The notes under the pieces: generated by a model
What the model was told of the DNA's origin: nothing
Database searches by the model: none
Seen by the model: only the letters and a program-made list of their open reading frames with translations
NCBI RefSeq assembly: GCF_003013815.1
Contig: NZ_PRLH01000186.1
Span: forward strand, 1 to 64,000
Source: Cyanothece sp. BG0011
GTDB taxonomy: Bacteria > Cyanobacteriota > Cyanobacteriia > Cyanobacteriales > Microcystaceae
DNA length: 64,000 bases
Direction: 5' to 3'
Translations under genes and position numbers: made by a program
Shown here: positions 19,824-28,671 of the stretch, in pieces
How positions within the stretch are numbered: position 1 is the first letter of the stretch
Layout: each line of letters begins with the position of its first letter

Positions 19824-20084
19824 TTAATAAATTTCACGACGATGACCTATCCTAACGATAATAATCTCTTTTAATTCTAGGTCAAATTCATAGATCACTC
19901 GATAGTCTCCTACTCGCAGTTTATAAAATCCTGACCAGTTAGCTGTTAAGGGAATATGGGAAACTTGCTCAAAATTAGTCTTTAACCAATTTATTTTTTT
20001 TAGAATTCTTACTCGTACCGTCTGAGTTAAATTATCTAAATCATTAATAGACTCTGGTTCAAAACTAAGATGATAACTCATCAT
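19824..20084 (-). CDS. RelE/ParE-family toxin
   Basis: The 86-residue protein has the RelE fold pattern: an N-terminal beta strand and helix (FEPESINDLDNL), then GFYKLRVGDYRVIYEF and a last strand IIIVRIGHRREIY. The Arg residues of RVGDYRVIY and the terminal HRREIY fit ribosome-dependent mRNA interferases. Its start overlaps the 3' end of the antitoxin gene by 20 bp, as in many TA operons. Confidence 0.85.
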   Translation of the reverse strand: MMSYHLSFEPESINDLDNLTQTVRVRILKKINWLKTNFEQVSHIPLTANWSGFYKLRVGDYRVIYEFDLELKEIIIVRIGHRREIY

Positions 20085-20295
20085 TTCCTATTCCATATTT
20101 TTTATATACTTCTTCTGCTGAAATTGTCTGTCTTCCTTGCTTACGTTTTCCTTGTATTTCTAGTAAAGTTTCCATGAAAGCTTGTTTAACTTCTTTTCCC
20201 TCATCTGGATCACCAAAATAGTTATCTAAGGTTTCATTTACTGTATCTCGAATTAATTCTTGTAACTCTTCCTTAGTCATATTTTTAATTTGCAT
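20065..20295 (-). CDS. Antitoxin of the RelE-type pair
   Basis: The 76-residue protein begins MQIKNMTKEELQELIRD and contains NYFGDPDEGKEVKQAF and RKQGRQTISAEEV, typical of the small cyanobacterial antitoxins paired with RelE/ParE toxins. The start at 20295 is chosen because GGAGAAATAGCC directly precedes it; an upstream in-frame start at 20313 is less likely. It overlaps the toxin gene by 20 bp. A near-identical paralogue lies at 20655-20885. Confidence 0.82.
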   Translation of the reverse strand: MQIKNMTKEELQELIRDTVNETLDNYFGDPDEGKEVKQAFMETLLEIQGKRKQGRQTISAEEVYKKYGIGNDELSS

Positions 20296-20367
20296 GGCTA
20301 TTTCTCCAGTCAAAGCAATACTTACATGATAACAAAAATAAGATTAAAAGCATTAATAATATATAAA

Positions 20368-20619
20368 TCAAGGAAGTTCTAATTCCTGTTCTAAATCATT
20401 AAAGTCAACCTGAAAAACATCTATTTTGTGCTGTGCTAATACTTCTAAAAAATCTCGACGATTTAACCCTGCGACTTGTGCTGCTTTTTCTTGAGAAAGT
20501 TCTCCTCGTTGATACCAAAAAATTGCAGCAGCTAAACGCATTTCTGCACAAAATTCCTCTGGTGACTTACGACGTGCAGATAAAACTTCTTCTGATAAAT
20601 TAAATGTAACTTCTACCAT
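20368..20619 (-). CDS. UPF0175 family antitoxin-like protein
   Basis: The 83-residue protein has the UPF0175 pattern: RLAAAIFWYQRGELSQEKAA, a helix-turn-helix-like region VAGLNRRDFLEVL, and a C-terminal acidic tail. Members usually pair with a DUF3368 PIN-like toxin, but none is adjacent here. It sits between two copies of another antitoxin gene. Confidence 0.8.
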   Translation of the reverse strand: MVEVTFNLSEEVLSARRKSPEEFCAEMRLAAAIFWYQRGELSQEKAAQVAGLNRRDFLEVLAQHKIDVFQVDFNDLEQELELP

Positions 20620-20654
20620 TTTGATTAACCTTTAACTAAGAATCGATGACAAAA

Positions 20655-20885
20655 TTAACACAATAACCCATTATTCCCTATTTCATATTTTCTATAAACT
20701 TCTTCTGCTGAAATTGTCTGTCTTCCTTGCTTACGTTTTCCTTGTATTTCTAATAAAGTTTCCATGAAAGCTTGTTTAACTTCCTTTCCCTCATCTGGAT
20801 CACCAAAATAGTTATCTAATGTTTCATTTACCGTATCTCGAATTAACGCTTGTAATTGCTGATCAGTCATATCTTTAATTTGCAT
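20655..20885 (-). CDS. Orphan antitoxin, paralogue of the RelE-pair antitoxin
   Basis: The 76-residue protein shares the central 50 residues, NETLDNYFGDPDEGKEV onward, almost unchanged with the antitoxin at 20065-20295. The DNA is about 90 percent identical by eye. No toxin gene follows it: the next gene is the UPF0175 gene. It may be a remnant of a duplicated TA operon or an anti-addiction copy. GGAGAAACAGCT precedes the start. Confidence 0.8.
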   Translation of the reverse strand: MQIKDMTDQQLQALIRDTVNETLDNYFGDPDEGKEVKQAFMETLLEIQGKRKQGRQTISAEEVYRKYEIGNNGLLC

Positions 20886-20914
20886 AGCTGTTTCTCCAGT
20901 TCTTGTAATGTTAG

Positions 20915-21139
20915 TTATACGAGTTGAATTGATTGATCAAAAAAGTTGGGTTTTGGTAAAGGTTCATTATCTTCTAACGCTGAATCAATTAATAATTCTA
21001 AAACTTCTTGTGCATTTTTTAATGCTTCCTCATAAGTCTCTCCATGAGTGTGACAAAATTCTCCCCATTCGGGTAAACTTACCACATAACAATTATCTTC
21101 TTCTGACCATTGAATAATAATTGTATAATTAATTTTCAT
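20915..21139 (-). CDS. hicB: HicB-family antitoxin
   Basis: The 74-residue protein has the HicB partial RNase H-like fold: SEEDNCYVVSLPEWGEF followed by HGETYEEALKNAQEVLELL. It has no obvious DNA-binding C-terminal domain. It begins 5 bp after the HicA toxin gene, forming a hicAB operon on the minus strand. Confidence 0.85.
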   Translation of the reverse strand: MKINYTIIIQWSEEDNCYVVSLPEWGEFCHTHGETYEEALKNAQEVLELLIDSALEDNEPLPKPNFFDQSIQLV

Positions 21140-21144
21140 GAGTG

Positions 21145-21354
21145 TTAATCCTCCTGATTTTTAGCTACTTGTTTCAAAGCATTATCCACATCTTTTTCTT
21201 GGTAAGATTTTGCATCATCCCCATCTTTACCTGATAAAGTTAGTTTACCAGATAATAAAGGGTGTGACCATTTTGTATGACTTCCCTTAGCCGGTTTTTC
21301 AGTAAACCCTGCTTTTCTGAGTATTTGCTTTAACTCCCTAATTTTCTTTGGCAA
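21145..21354 (-). CDS. hicA: HicA-family mRNA interferase toxin
   Basis: The 69-residue protein begins MPKKIRELKQILRKAGF and contains KGSHTKWSHP, where His in GSH is the catalytic residue of HicA double-stranded-RNA-binding-like toxins. The expected partner hicB follows after 5 bp. Confidence 0.85.
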   Translation of the reverse strand: MPKKIRELKQILRKAGFTEKPAKGSHTKWSHPLLSGKLTLSGKDGDDAKSYQEKDVDNALKQVAKNQED

Positions 21355-21373
21355 TGTTTTCTTCCTCTATTCT

Positions 21374-21478
21374 TTAGGCATTTTCTAAATCAGATAATAA
21401 CTCTTCTTCTGTTAAATCAATCAGAGGAATATTATAATCACTCAGTTTTAAAAGAAAAGTAACTCTATCAACTCCTAA
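21374..21478 (-). pseudogene. UPF0175 C-terminal remnant
   Basis: A short minus-strand frame reads LGVDRVTFLLKLSDYNIP and continues with LIDLTEEELLSDLENA before a TAA at 21374-21376. This is the C-terminal half of a UPF0175-type antitoxin. A stop lies just upstream in frame and no N-terminal part is present, so it is a fragment left at the edge of the TA cluster. Confidence 0.6.
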
Positions 21479-21479
21479 T

Positions 21480-21911
21480 ATAGTTTAATCAAAGCTTTGT
21501 TATTATTTTCTAAACGCTAAATTTCCCCCATCCAAGAAATTTTAGCGTGGTGCTGAGTTTAACACTGTTAACCCCCTACAGGCAACCAATGCAAATATTC
21601 TTATTTTTGTCAATACCACTTTACGAAACTTTATTTTTGACTTAGTACAGTTGCTCAAAAAAGTTAACCTGAAAGGGATTTTTAGGGAAAATAAGCAGCG
21701 ATCGCTCACTCTTTGTTACGCAAAATAAGCCTTACAAACCCTTATTTCAATTTTGCACACACTGGCTACAGATTTTTATCTCTGACATAATACCATAAAA
21801 GCGCATAAACTCGTTAATAGTTGAGAAAAATTCTCACACATTACGAAATGTAACTAACCTCAATTGATTGAAATATTTAACGGGAAAGCAAAATAAAATA
21901 ACTATAAATTA
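21480..21911. other. Intergenic gap at the TA cluster edge
   Basis: No gene or RNA is recognised. The stretch is AT-rich with one HIP1-like site near 21700. It separates the TA cluster from the upstream part of the TPR block. Confidence 0.4.
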
Positions 21912-22952
21912 TTAATTATCCATGAGAGATAAATATCCTTGTACTAATTCTGCGTCCGATACTCGACCTGATTGTTTATAATTTTCTTGTGCTTGTGATA
22001 ATAGGTTTTTTGCTGTTTCCAACTGTTGATTAATAACCGCAACAGAAGCTAAACCTGTTTGTGAGGCTGCCATTTCTTCTATGTTTTTCCCGAATTTGGC
22101 TAACTCTAAGGATTGTAAGTATTGTGTTTTAGCTGCTTCTGTTTTCCCTAAATAAAGATACATATCACCCAGAAGTCTATGAATAATGGGGGTTTTAGAT
22201 TCAGTTTTGACAATAGTTTCTAAGGTATCAGCTGCGTCTAAAAATAACTTTCGATTTTGATTAACATAAACATCAACTAACATCAATGCTTTGGCTTCTT
22301 CGTTAACATCTTCTTGTTTAATTTCATCAATTTCTTTTTGTATGGTGTCTTGAATAACAGAAAGCACCCTATTTAATCGAAGTTGATAGAAAGGAGAATT
22401 ATCATTACCTGCTGTCACAGATAAAACATAAGGAACTTTAGGAAGAAAAGCCGAACCATCATAAATAATGTTAGTATCATTAACTAATTTTTCCCAGATA
22501 ACTTCTTCTCCTACTGTAATTTTAACTTGATAAGAATCAGCATCTTTGATTGATGGCCAGATTAATATAGGTTTATCACTTATTATTTCGGTTTGATATT
22601 GATAACTCCCATCTAATAATTCTGGAAAAATACTGCCAATTCTCGGATTAGTATTACGATTTCCTGGACAAAAGTTCGCTAGTCCGGCAATATCTCCAGG
22701 TGAGAGAGATTTTATTGTTTTATCCGCATCCGCACATATAACTTTTACTTCTGCTGTTTCAGATAGCTTAATTAGATCACCATATTTGATAATCATTCCT
22801 TTATCAGCAGGGAGAAAGTTTTGAGTATTTTTACGTTTAATAGTGACTTCTCCTGTCAATTCTAAAATACGTGCAGCTTGAGCAACATTTGAGATACTAA
22901 TAATACTAGAAATTATCAATAAATTAATAAGTATTTGATAGATTTTCATCAT
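21912..22952 (-). CDS. Secreted FecR-like protein with TPR region
   Basis: The 346-residue protein has a signal peptide (INLLIISSIISISNVAQA). Residues about 30-95 form a FecR-like beta region (LELTGEVTIKRKNTQNFLP, KYGDLIKL). A middle domain follows (YQVKITVGEEVIWEKL), and a C-terminal region of about 100 residues has TPR-like helices (HRLLGDMYLYLGKTEAAKTQ). Such proteins are often encoded near CHAT/TPR genes in cyanobacteria. Function is unknown; export to the periplasm is likely. It is on the same strand as both CHAT genes, separated from them by the TA cluster. Confidence 0.7.
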   Translation of the reverse strand: MMKIYQILINLLIISSIISISNVAQAARILELTGEVTIKRKNTQNFLPADKGMIIKYGDLIKLSETAEVKVICADADKTIKSLSPGDIAGLANFCPGNRNTNPRIGSIFPELLDGSYQYQTEIISDKPILIWPSIKDADSYQVKITVGEEVIWEKLVNDTNIIYDGSAFLPKVPYVLSVTAGNDNSPFYQLRLNRVLSVIQDTIQKEIDEIKQEDVNEEAKALMLVDVYVNQNRKLFLDAADTLETIVKTESKTPIIHRLLGDMYLYLGKTEAAKTQYLQSLELAKFGKNIEEMAASQTGLASVAVINQQLETAKNLLSQAQENYKQSGRVSDAELVQGYLSLMDN

Positions 22953-22982
22953 AATTAACTCTAAAACTTTTAATCCTTTAGC

Positions 22983-23072
22983 TTACCACAGATATATTAA
23001 GATTGATGGGTTACGGTGGATATTAAATTAAGTGTTAATCCTTTAAGTTATTGCCACCTAACCCATCCTACG
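22983..23072. repeat. Palindromic GGGTTA repeat, copy 1
   Basis: Arms GATGGGTTACGGTGG (23005-23019) and CCACCTAACCCATC (23054-23067) can pair, with CCTACG following. The same architecture recurs at 41362, 52510 and 61919, always between genes. Confidence 0.65.
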
Positions 23073-23073
23073 A

Positions 23074-24336
23074 TTATTGTATTTTTTCTTTAGCCATATT
23101 AACCCAGATATATTCTTCTGGATAACGACGATTTCCATAAGTAATACAATTAGTCCAATATTGTAAAGCTTCTGTCTTTTTATTTTGTGCTTCAGACACT
23201 TGTGCTAATAGACAATATGCTTTACCTTTTCGTTTGTATTGATCCAAGTTATCTAAATGTTTTTGATATATCCTAATTGCTTCAGTTAATAATACTTTTG
23301 CTTGACTATAATTGTTTAATCCTAAGTTTGTCCAACCGAGATTAGTATGAGTCATGTAATAGACTTTCGGAAAATCTATATTATTATTAATCTTATTTTC
23401 ATCAAATTCATTATAAGCTTCTAATAAAGGAAAAATAGAATCTTGATATTTCTTGTTGAGCAAATAAAGACGACCTAAATTATTATAAGCTTGTAAACGA
23501 ATTAGGAGATTACCTTGTTTACCAGCAATTTTATATTCTGTTTTTGCTTGATCGAATTCTTGTAAATCTTCATATAATATACCTAAATGATAATGTGCTT
23601 CACCATTATCAGGATTAAAAGCGATCGCACGATTATAATTAGATAATGCTTGAGCTAGTTGATTTTTCTGATAATAGTTTTTTCCTTGTTCATTAAAATA
23701 ACTAGAAAGTTGATGATAATTTTCATGGATGATAATTAAACTAATTACTAAGAATAAGGATAAGATAAAAATAAAGATTTTTTTACGTTGAGAATTACTA
23801 AAAAAAGAATTAAGTAGATTTTCTCCGACAGGAGTTAATTTTCCTGTTGTTAATAAAGCAACAAAACTAGGAATAAGTATAGTTAAAGCACTAAATTGAT
23901 CAATCCCACCGCTTAAAATACGGGGAACAATATCAATGATTAAACTAATAGAAAATCCAGAAAAAACTACAATTAAGATATTGATTGACCAATCTATGAA
24001 TGTTTGCCATCTAGTTGTCTTGTTGGGTACTTGCCATTGCCACCACCAAGCATCATTTTGAGGTTGTATTGCTCGAATCCATTGATGATAGTCATCGAGA
24101 GTAACAATATAATCTTGATATTGCTGTAATTTTTGATCACAATTGCTAATTTTTTGTACAATTACCGAGGATAAAACCTCTGTGTTTTGTACGGTTTTCT
24201 GAATTTCATCTCGTAATAGTAGAAGACTGAGTATAGTATCTGAACTGAAAGAAATTCTATTTTCTAATGCTTGCAATTTGTTCTCATACTGTTCTATCAG
24301 TCTTCTTAATTTAGCTGAAGATGATTGACCTAACAT
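23074..24336 (-). CDS. Membrane-anchored TPR protein with N-terminal coiled coil
   Basis: The 420-residue protein starts with a coiled-coil-like region (residues 8-90, LRRLIEQYENKLQALENRIS). Hydrophobic segments follow at about 120-150 (INILIVVFSGFSISLIIDIV), 150-170 and 190-210. The C-terminal half carries TPR units beginning GKNYYQKNQLAQALSNYNRA. The membrane span places the TPRs on one side; topology is not determined. It is the most upstream gene of the TPR/CHAT block. No enzyme motif is seen. Confidence 0.7.
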   Translation of the reverse strand: MLGQSSSAKLRRLIEQYENKLQALENRISFSSDTILSLLLLRDEIQKTVQNTEVLSSVIVQKISNCDQKLQQYQDYIVTLDDYHQWIRAIQPQNDAWWWQWQVPNKTTRWQTFIDWSINILIVVFSGFSISLIIDIVPRILSGGIDQFSALTILIPSFVALLTTGKLTPVGENLLNSFFSNSQRKKIFIFILSLFLVISLIIIHENYHQLSSYFNEQGKNYYQKNQLAQALSNYNRAIAFNPDNGEAHYHLGILYEDLQEFDQAKTEYKIAGKQGNLLIRLQAYNNLGRLYLLNKKYQDSIFPLLEAYNEFDENKINNNIDFPKVYYMTHTNLGWTNLGLNNYSQAKVLLTEAIRIYQKHLDNLDQYKRKGKAYCLLAQVSEAQNKKTEALQYWTNCITYGNRRYPEEYIWVNMAKEKIQ

Positions 24337-24352
24337 AAAAATTAATAAGTTT

Positions 24353-24395
24353 CAGTTAATAGTGAATAGTGACCTATCAATTTAACTATTAACTG
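24353..24395 (-). terminator. Hairpin between aroA and the membrane TPR gene
   Basis: Perfect 11-bp arms CAGTTAATAGT (24353-24363) and ACTATTAACTG (24385-24395) enclose 21 bases. It lies just after aroA in the direction of transcription. There is no clear T-tract, so terminator function is uncertain. Confidence 0.35.
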
Positions 24396-24419
24396 ATCAC
24401 TGGTAACTGGTAACTGAAT

Positions 24420-25770
24420 TTAATTATCTCCACAAACTTGTTGTAACGTTCCCACAAATTCAGGATAAGAAATAGCGGCCGCTTCAGCACGATTAATCAT
24501 CGTTTTTCCTTTAGCATTTAAAGCGGCGATCGCTAAACTCATGGCAATACGATGATCAGTGTAACTATCCACTTCAGCAGCCTTTAAAGGAGTGCCTCCT
24601 GTGATTTCTAAGCCATCCGGTAACTCAGTAATATTAGCCCCCATTTTAGTTAATTCTGAGGCCATAACCGCCAAGCGATCGCTTTCTTTTACTCTTAATT
24701 CCGCTGCATCTTTAATAATGGTTTTCCCTGTGGCAAAAATGGCAGCAACCGCTAAGATAGGCACTTCATCGATGAGTCTGGGAAGAATATCCCCTGCAAT
24801 GGTACAGCCTTTTAATTGACAAGCTTTAACCCGTAAATCAGCCACGGGTTCCCCGGTAACAGTACGTTCATTTTCTAGGGTTATGTTTGCATCCATCATT
24901 TCTAAGGCTTCTAAAATACCGGTTCGCGTGGGATTAATGCCGACATTTTCAATTAATAATTCTGACCCCGGAACAATAGAGGCTGCCACTAACCAAAAGG
25001 CTGCCGAACTAATATCCCCTGGAACAATAACCCTTTGACCGGTTAGTTTAGGATGACCGTTTATGGTAACACTATGGGTTGTCGAATCAATGTCTAAAGT
25101 TGCGCCGAACGCTTGTAACATCCGTTCGCTGTGATCACGGGATAAAGCAGGTTCGGTAACGGTGGTTTTCCCGTCTGTCATCAACCCGGCTAAGAGAATA
25201 CAAGATTTGACTTGCGCTGAGGCAATGGGGGAATGGTAATGGATGGGTTTGAGGCTTTTTCCGTGAATGGCTAAGGGGCTAAAGTGTTATCTTTGCGTCC
25301 CCATATTTGCGCTGACATTTCTTGTAAAGGTTTGATGACACGGGACATAGGACGCGATCGCAAAGAAGCATCTCCGGTGACACAAAATAAGCGATCGGGG
25401 TGAGACGCTAATAACCCTAACATCAAGCGCATGGTGGTGCCTGAGTTCCCTGCATTTAGCACGTCTAGGGGTTCTTCTAACTTGCCTAATCCAATTCCTT
25501 GTACGGTTACTTTTTCGCTGTTTAAGGGGGATATTTGCGCCCCCATGGCCCGAAAACACTCGGCGGTACTCCGGGGGTCTTCTCCTAATAATAAGCCTTC
25601 AATAATGGTTTCTCCTTCTGCGATCGCCCCTAACATCAAAGCACGATGGGATATTGATTTATCTCCAGGTATTTGTAGGGTTCCTTGTAGGGATAATCCT
25701 GTGTTGGGGGGGTTATGTTTAAAATTTGTTGATGATTTGTCTTGTGGAGATTAATAATAGAATTAGGCAT
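24420..25770 (-). CDS. aroA: 3-phosphoshikimate 1-carboxyvinyltransferase (EPSP synthase), two frameshifts
   Basis: Three frames together give a complete EPSP synthase of about 450 residues. The start at 25770 reads [15 protein letters not shown] up to NITPPTQ. After a one-base loss near 25700 (CAGG for CAGGG) the frame continues [20 protein letters not shown] second one-base loss near 25281 (CCTTAG for CCTTTAG) shifts it again to [15 protein letters not shown], ending at [14 protein letters not shown] and [12 protein letters not shown] are the substrate-binding signatures. The enzyme makes EPSP in the shikimate pathway and is normally essential, so sequencing error is a likely cause of the breaks. 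Confidence 0.88.
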
Positions 25771-26040
25771 AAATGTAAGGGTTAGTCTTTAGAAGAGACA
25801 AGATAGAATTCCTTGTCTATTTTACATGAGAATTATCATGGCTCAGTTTTTATACAATCGTAAATTTTAATTAATTTTAATTAAAATCAAATCAATTTCT
25901 TCACAGTCCATTAAAGCGTAACGAGATAATGTGAAGAGAAAGCTCAAAAAGTTCATTTTCGTATTGGTTGTTAGATGCTTTCTTTGTTGGTTCCCTAAAC
26001 TGCTTGTTCCGTATCATCGCAACACTAGGAGTTAATCCTC

Positions 26041-27681
26041 ATGACTAGCAGACAAGACCTCGGAGAACGATTAAACTTAGAAATTGATTGGATACCTGAA
26101 TCCAACTCTAACCGTCCTGGGACAATCATTACCCCTCGTTTCATCACCATTCATAACACCGATAATGAAAATCCAGGGGCTGACGCTAGGGCCCACGCTA
26201 CCTATATTAAAGGAACTGATGCCCAAAACCGTCAAGTTTCCTGGCATTATACCGTGGATGATCAACGCTGTATCAAACATCTTCCAGTCAACGAAAAAGG
26301 CTGGCACGCAGGCAGTCGAGACGGGAATAATCAAAGTATTGGCATTGAAATTTGTATGCACCAAGGCATTGATCAAAACAAGGCCAATGAACGGGCGGCT
26401 ACCTTAACCGCAATTTTAATGTATGACCTGAATATCTCCATTGATCATCTGGTTACCCATCAACATTGGACCGGAAAAAATTGTCCGAGACGACTTTTAG
26501 GAGAGTGGGACAGCTTTAAACAACAGGTACAAGCCATTTATAACAGGATTGAACCCCGTCGAGAAGCGATCGCTACTTTGTTTTCATCCGAAGCATTAGG
26601 AGACTGGTTGGCGGGCCATGGTAAAGCAGATGAACGTCTCGAACAACCTGCATTCTGTCATTTACCCCCTGTCCCTGAACGTCCTTTGCAAGAAAATATT
26701 GATCCCAATCGTGCCTTCTTGGTGCGTTACAGTGAGAAAAAATGGGTGAATCATACGGTCTTACATTATCATTTCCTCGATACGCCTCTAGGTTGGCGAG
26801 GAGACGCAACCCAAAAACAAGCAGTGAGAGATGCGTTTGCTCAATGGAAAGGTCTCCCCATTGGTCTAGAATTTCAAGAAGTTAATGATCCGAGTGACGC
26901 TGAAATTCGTATTGGTTTTGAAAATGGGGGGTCCTGGTCTTATGTGGGACGAGATGCCATTGATTATGCTCCTAACCCTCAAGAACGGACCATGAATTTT
27001 GGTTGGGACTTAACCACTCCTTACGGACGAGATACGGCGTTACACGAAATAGGCCACGCTTTGGGTTTTCCCCATGAACACCAAAACCCCTTAGCCGGTA
27101 TCGTTTGGGATGAAGAAACGGTTTATCGTACCTTTGCTGAACCCCCTAACCGTTGGGACAGAGATACCACTTACCATAATATTATTCGCAAAATTTCACC
27201 CAGTTTGGTCGAAGGTTCCACGTGGGACAAAGATTCGATTATGCACTATAACTTCCCAGCCGGGTTAATTATCTCCCCCTCTCAATATCAAACTCAACCC
27301 CTCATTCCTGAACCGGGTTTATCCCCAACGGATAGACAAGAAGCTAAACGCTTTTATCCCGATGACACTCCTAGGCCGATTGAACTTAAACCCTATCTTT
27401 CAGCGATCGTTGATGTTGATCCAGGCGAACAATTAGATTTCACCATTAAACCTCAACAAACCCGAGACTATACCATTGAAACCATTGGTCATTTAGATAG
27501 CGTTATCGTGTTGTTTGAAGATGTTAATGGGACCTCAACTTATGTCAATGGGGATGATGATAGCGGTTTTGATCGAAATGCCAGAATGACGGTTAGGTTA
27601 ATCAAAGATAAAACCTATTATTTACGAATTCGTCTCTACTATGCTTCTGCTTCTGGTAAAGGTGCAGTGATTTTCTGGTAA
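26041..27681 (+). CDS. Amidase_2 (PGRP) / astacin-like metallopeptidase fusion
   Basis: A 546-residue protein with three parts. Residues about 28-175 are an N-acetylmuramoyl-L-alanine amidase domain with His38 in ITIHNTD, a second His in VTHQHW and Cys in KNCP as zinc ligands. Residues about 220-450 are an astacin/matrixin-like peptidase with His335, His339 and His345 in HEIGHALGFPHEH, and a Met-turn SIMHY at 399-403. Residues 455-546 resemble a bacterial pre-peptidase C-terminal beta domain. No signal peptide is visible at MTSRQDLGERLNLEID. AGGAG lies 9 bases before the start. It could cut both glycan-peptide and peptide bonds of a cell wall; target is unknown. Confidence 0.85.
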   Translation: MTSRQDLGERLNLEIDWIPESNSNRPGTIITPRFITIHNTDNENPGADARAHATYIKGTDAQNRQVSWHYTVDDQRCIKHLPVNEKGWHAGSRDGNNQSIGIEICMHQGIDQNKANERAATLTAILMYDLNISIDHLVTHQHWTGKNCPRRLLGEWDSFKQQVQAIYNRIEPRREAIATLFSSEALGDWLAGHGKADERLEQPAFCHLPPVPERPLQENIDPNRAFLVRYSEKKWVNHTVLHYHFLDTPLGWRGDATQKQAVRDAFAQWKGLPIGLEFQEVNDPSDAEIRIGFENGGSWSYVGRDAIDYAPNPQERTMNFGWDLTTPYGRDTALHEIGHALGFPHEHQNPLAGIVWDEETVYRTFAEPPNRWDRDTTYHNIIRKISPSLVEGSTWDKDSIMHYNFPAGLIISPSQYQTQPLIPEPGLSPTDRQEAKRFYPDDTPRPIELKPYLSAIVDVDPGEQLDFTIKPQQTRDYTIETIGHLDSVIVLFEDVNGTSTYVNGDDDSGFDRNARMTVRLIKDKTYYLRIRLYYASASGKGAVIFW

Positions 27682-27755
27682 TGCTTTTCTCAACAACATA
27701 AGTGCGATCGCATTTAAACGTACCTCAGGAGAACAGCGATCGCATTAATCATAAC

Positions 27756-28328
27756 CTATTGATTGAAACTAACATCTTCATAAATTTCTGTTAAAAAACC
27801 TTGAAAATTAATGCTTTTTATGCTAAATCCATCACAGTCAGCATGATACACTTCTAACACCCATAAACCCTGTGCATTTTTTCTAAAAGATTCTATTCTT
27901 TGATGTTTAGTGTTAATTAAAACATATTCTTCTAAACTATTTAAGCTTTGATAATCAATAAATTTATCTCCTCTATCAAATGCTTCTGTTGAGTCGGATA
28001 ATACTTCTATAATGACTTTAGGATAACATTTATAATTATTATTTTCTTGATCTTTTGCATCACAAGTGACTAAAACATCAGGATAATAAAAACGGTTAGC
28101 GGTTTCGAGTCTTACTTTCATATCACTCATATAAACCCGACAGTTTGATCCTCTTACATGATTTCGTAATAAAGAAGCTATATTAAGAGAAATAGTAACA
28201 TGAGCATCCGATGCACCGGCCATTGCATAAATTTCTCCGTCTCTATATTCATGTTTAATTTCCTGTTTTTCTTCCCATTTGAGATAATCTTCAGGAGTGA
28301 CAAAAGATGATTCAGGTAAGGCAATCAT
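27756..28328 (-). CDS. Uma2 family (DUF820) endonuclease-like protein
   Basis: The 190-residue protein has the Uma2 pattern: VTPEDYLKWEEKQEIKHEY, YYPDVLVTC and VIIEVLSDSTEAFDRGDK. The Asp in PDV and the Glu in IEVLS fit the PD-(D/E)xK nuclease core. Uma2 proteins occur in many copies in cyanobacteria and their targets are unknown. It converges with the amidase-astacin gene. Confidence 0.88.
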   Translation of the reverse strand: MIALPESSFVTPEDYLKWEEKQEIKHEYRDGEIYAMAGASDAHVTISLNIASLLRNHVRGSNCRVYMSDMKVRLETANRFYYPDVLVTCDAKDQENNNYKCYPKVIIEVLSDSTEAFDRGDKFIDYQSLNSLEEYVLINTKHQRIESFRKNAQGLWVLEVYHADCDGFSIKSINFQGFLTEIYEDVSFNQ

Positions 28329-28476
28329 AGGATTACATGAAATATTTAATCACTTTATAATAACAAAATGTAATGAATTTAAGATTGAGTTTTGTCGTTT
28401 TGTAGGGTGGGCAAACTTGTCTGCATGATCAGGAAATAAGATAAGTCTCTTTTAACACAATTTCTAAATCAAGCAC

Positions 28477-28516
28477 AAGTAAACGAATGTAAACCTGCTG
28501 TTGACAAAAAGCAGTT
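28477..28516 (+). promoter_or_regulatory. Promoter-like element upstream of isiA, repeated upstream of glmS
   Basis: A 40-bp stretch contains AATGTAAA, CTGCT and TTGACAAAAA (28501-28510). It matches 31142-31181 at 34 of 40 positions by eye. TTGACA could be a -35 element, but no good -10 lies at the standard distance. Confidence 0.5.
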
Positions 28517-28612
28517 CATTTGAATTCAGGAAAGTTTCAGATAAAATCAGCGATCGCCACAGTTAAGCAAGTCTTAATGGTTTCCTATTGCAAAAGTTTC
28601 TACATTAGGATT

Positions 28613-28643
28613 AAGCTTATTGATATAAGTTAGCAATAAGCTT
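28613..28643 (+). promoter_or_regulatory. Inverted repeat just upstream of isiA
   Basis: Perfect 10-bp arms AAGCTTATTG (28613-28622) and CAATAAGCTT (28634-28643) flank 11 bases. The repeat ends 28 bp before the isiA start. It could form a leader stem-loop or an operator dyad such as a repressor site. Confidence 0.55.
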
Positions 28644-28671
28644 GAATTGTGTTATTTCAATGAAAACCATC

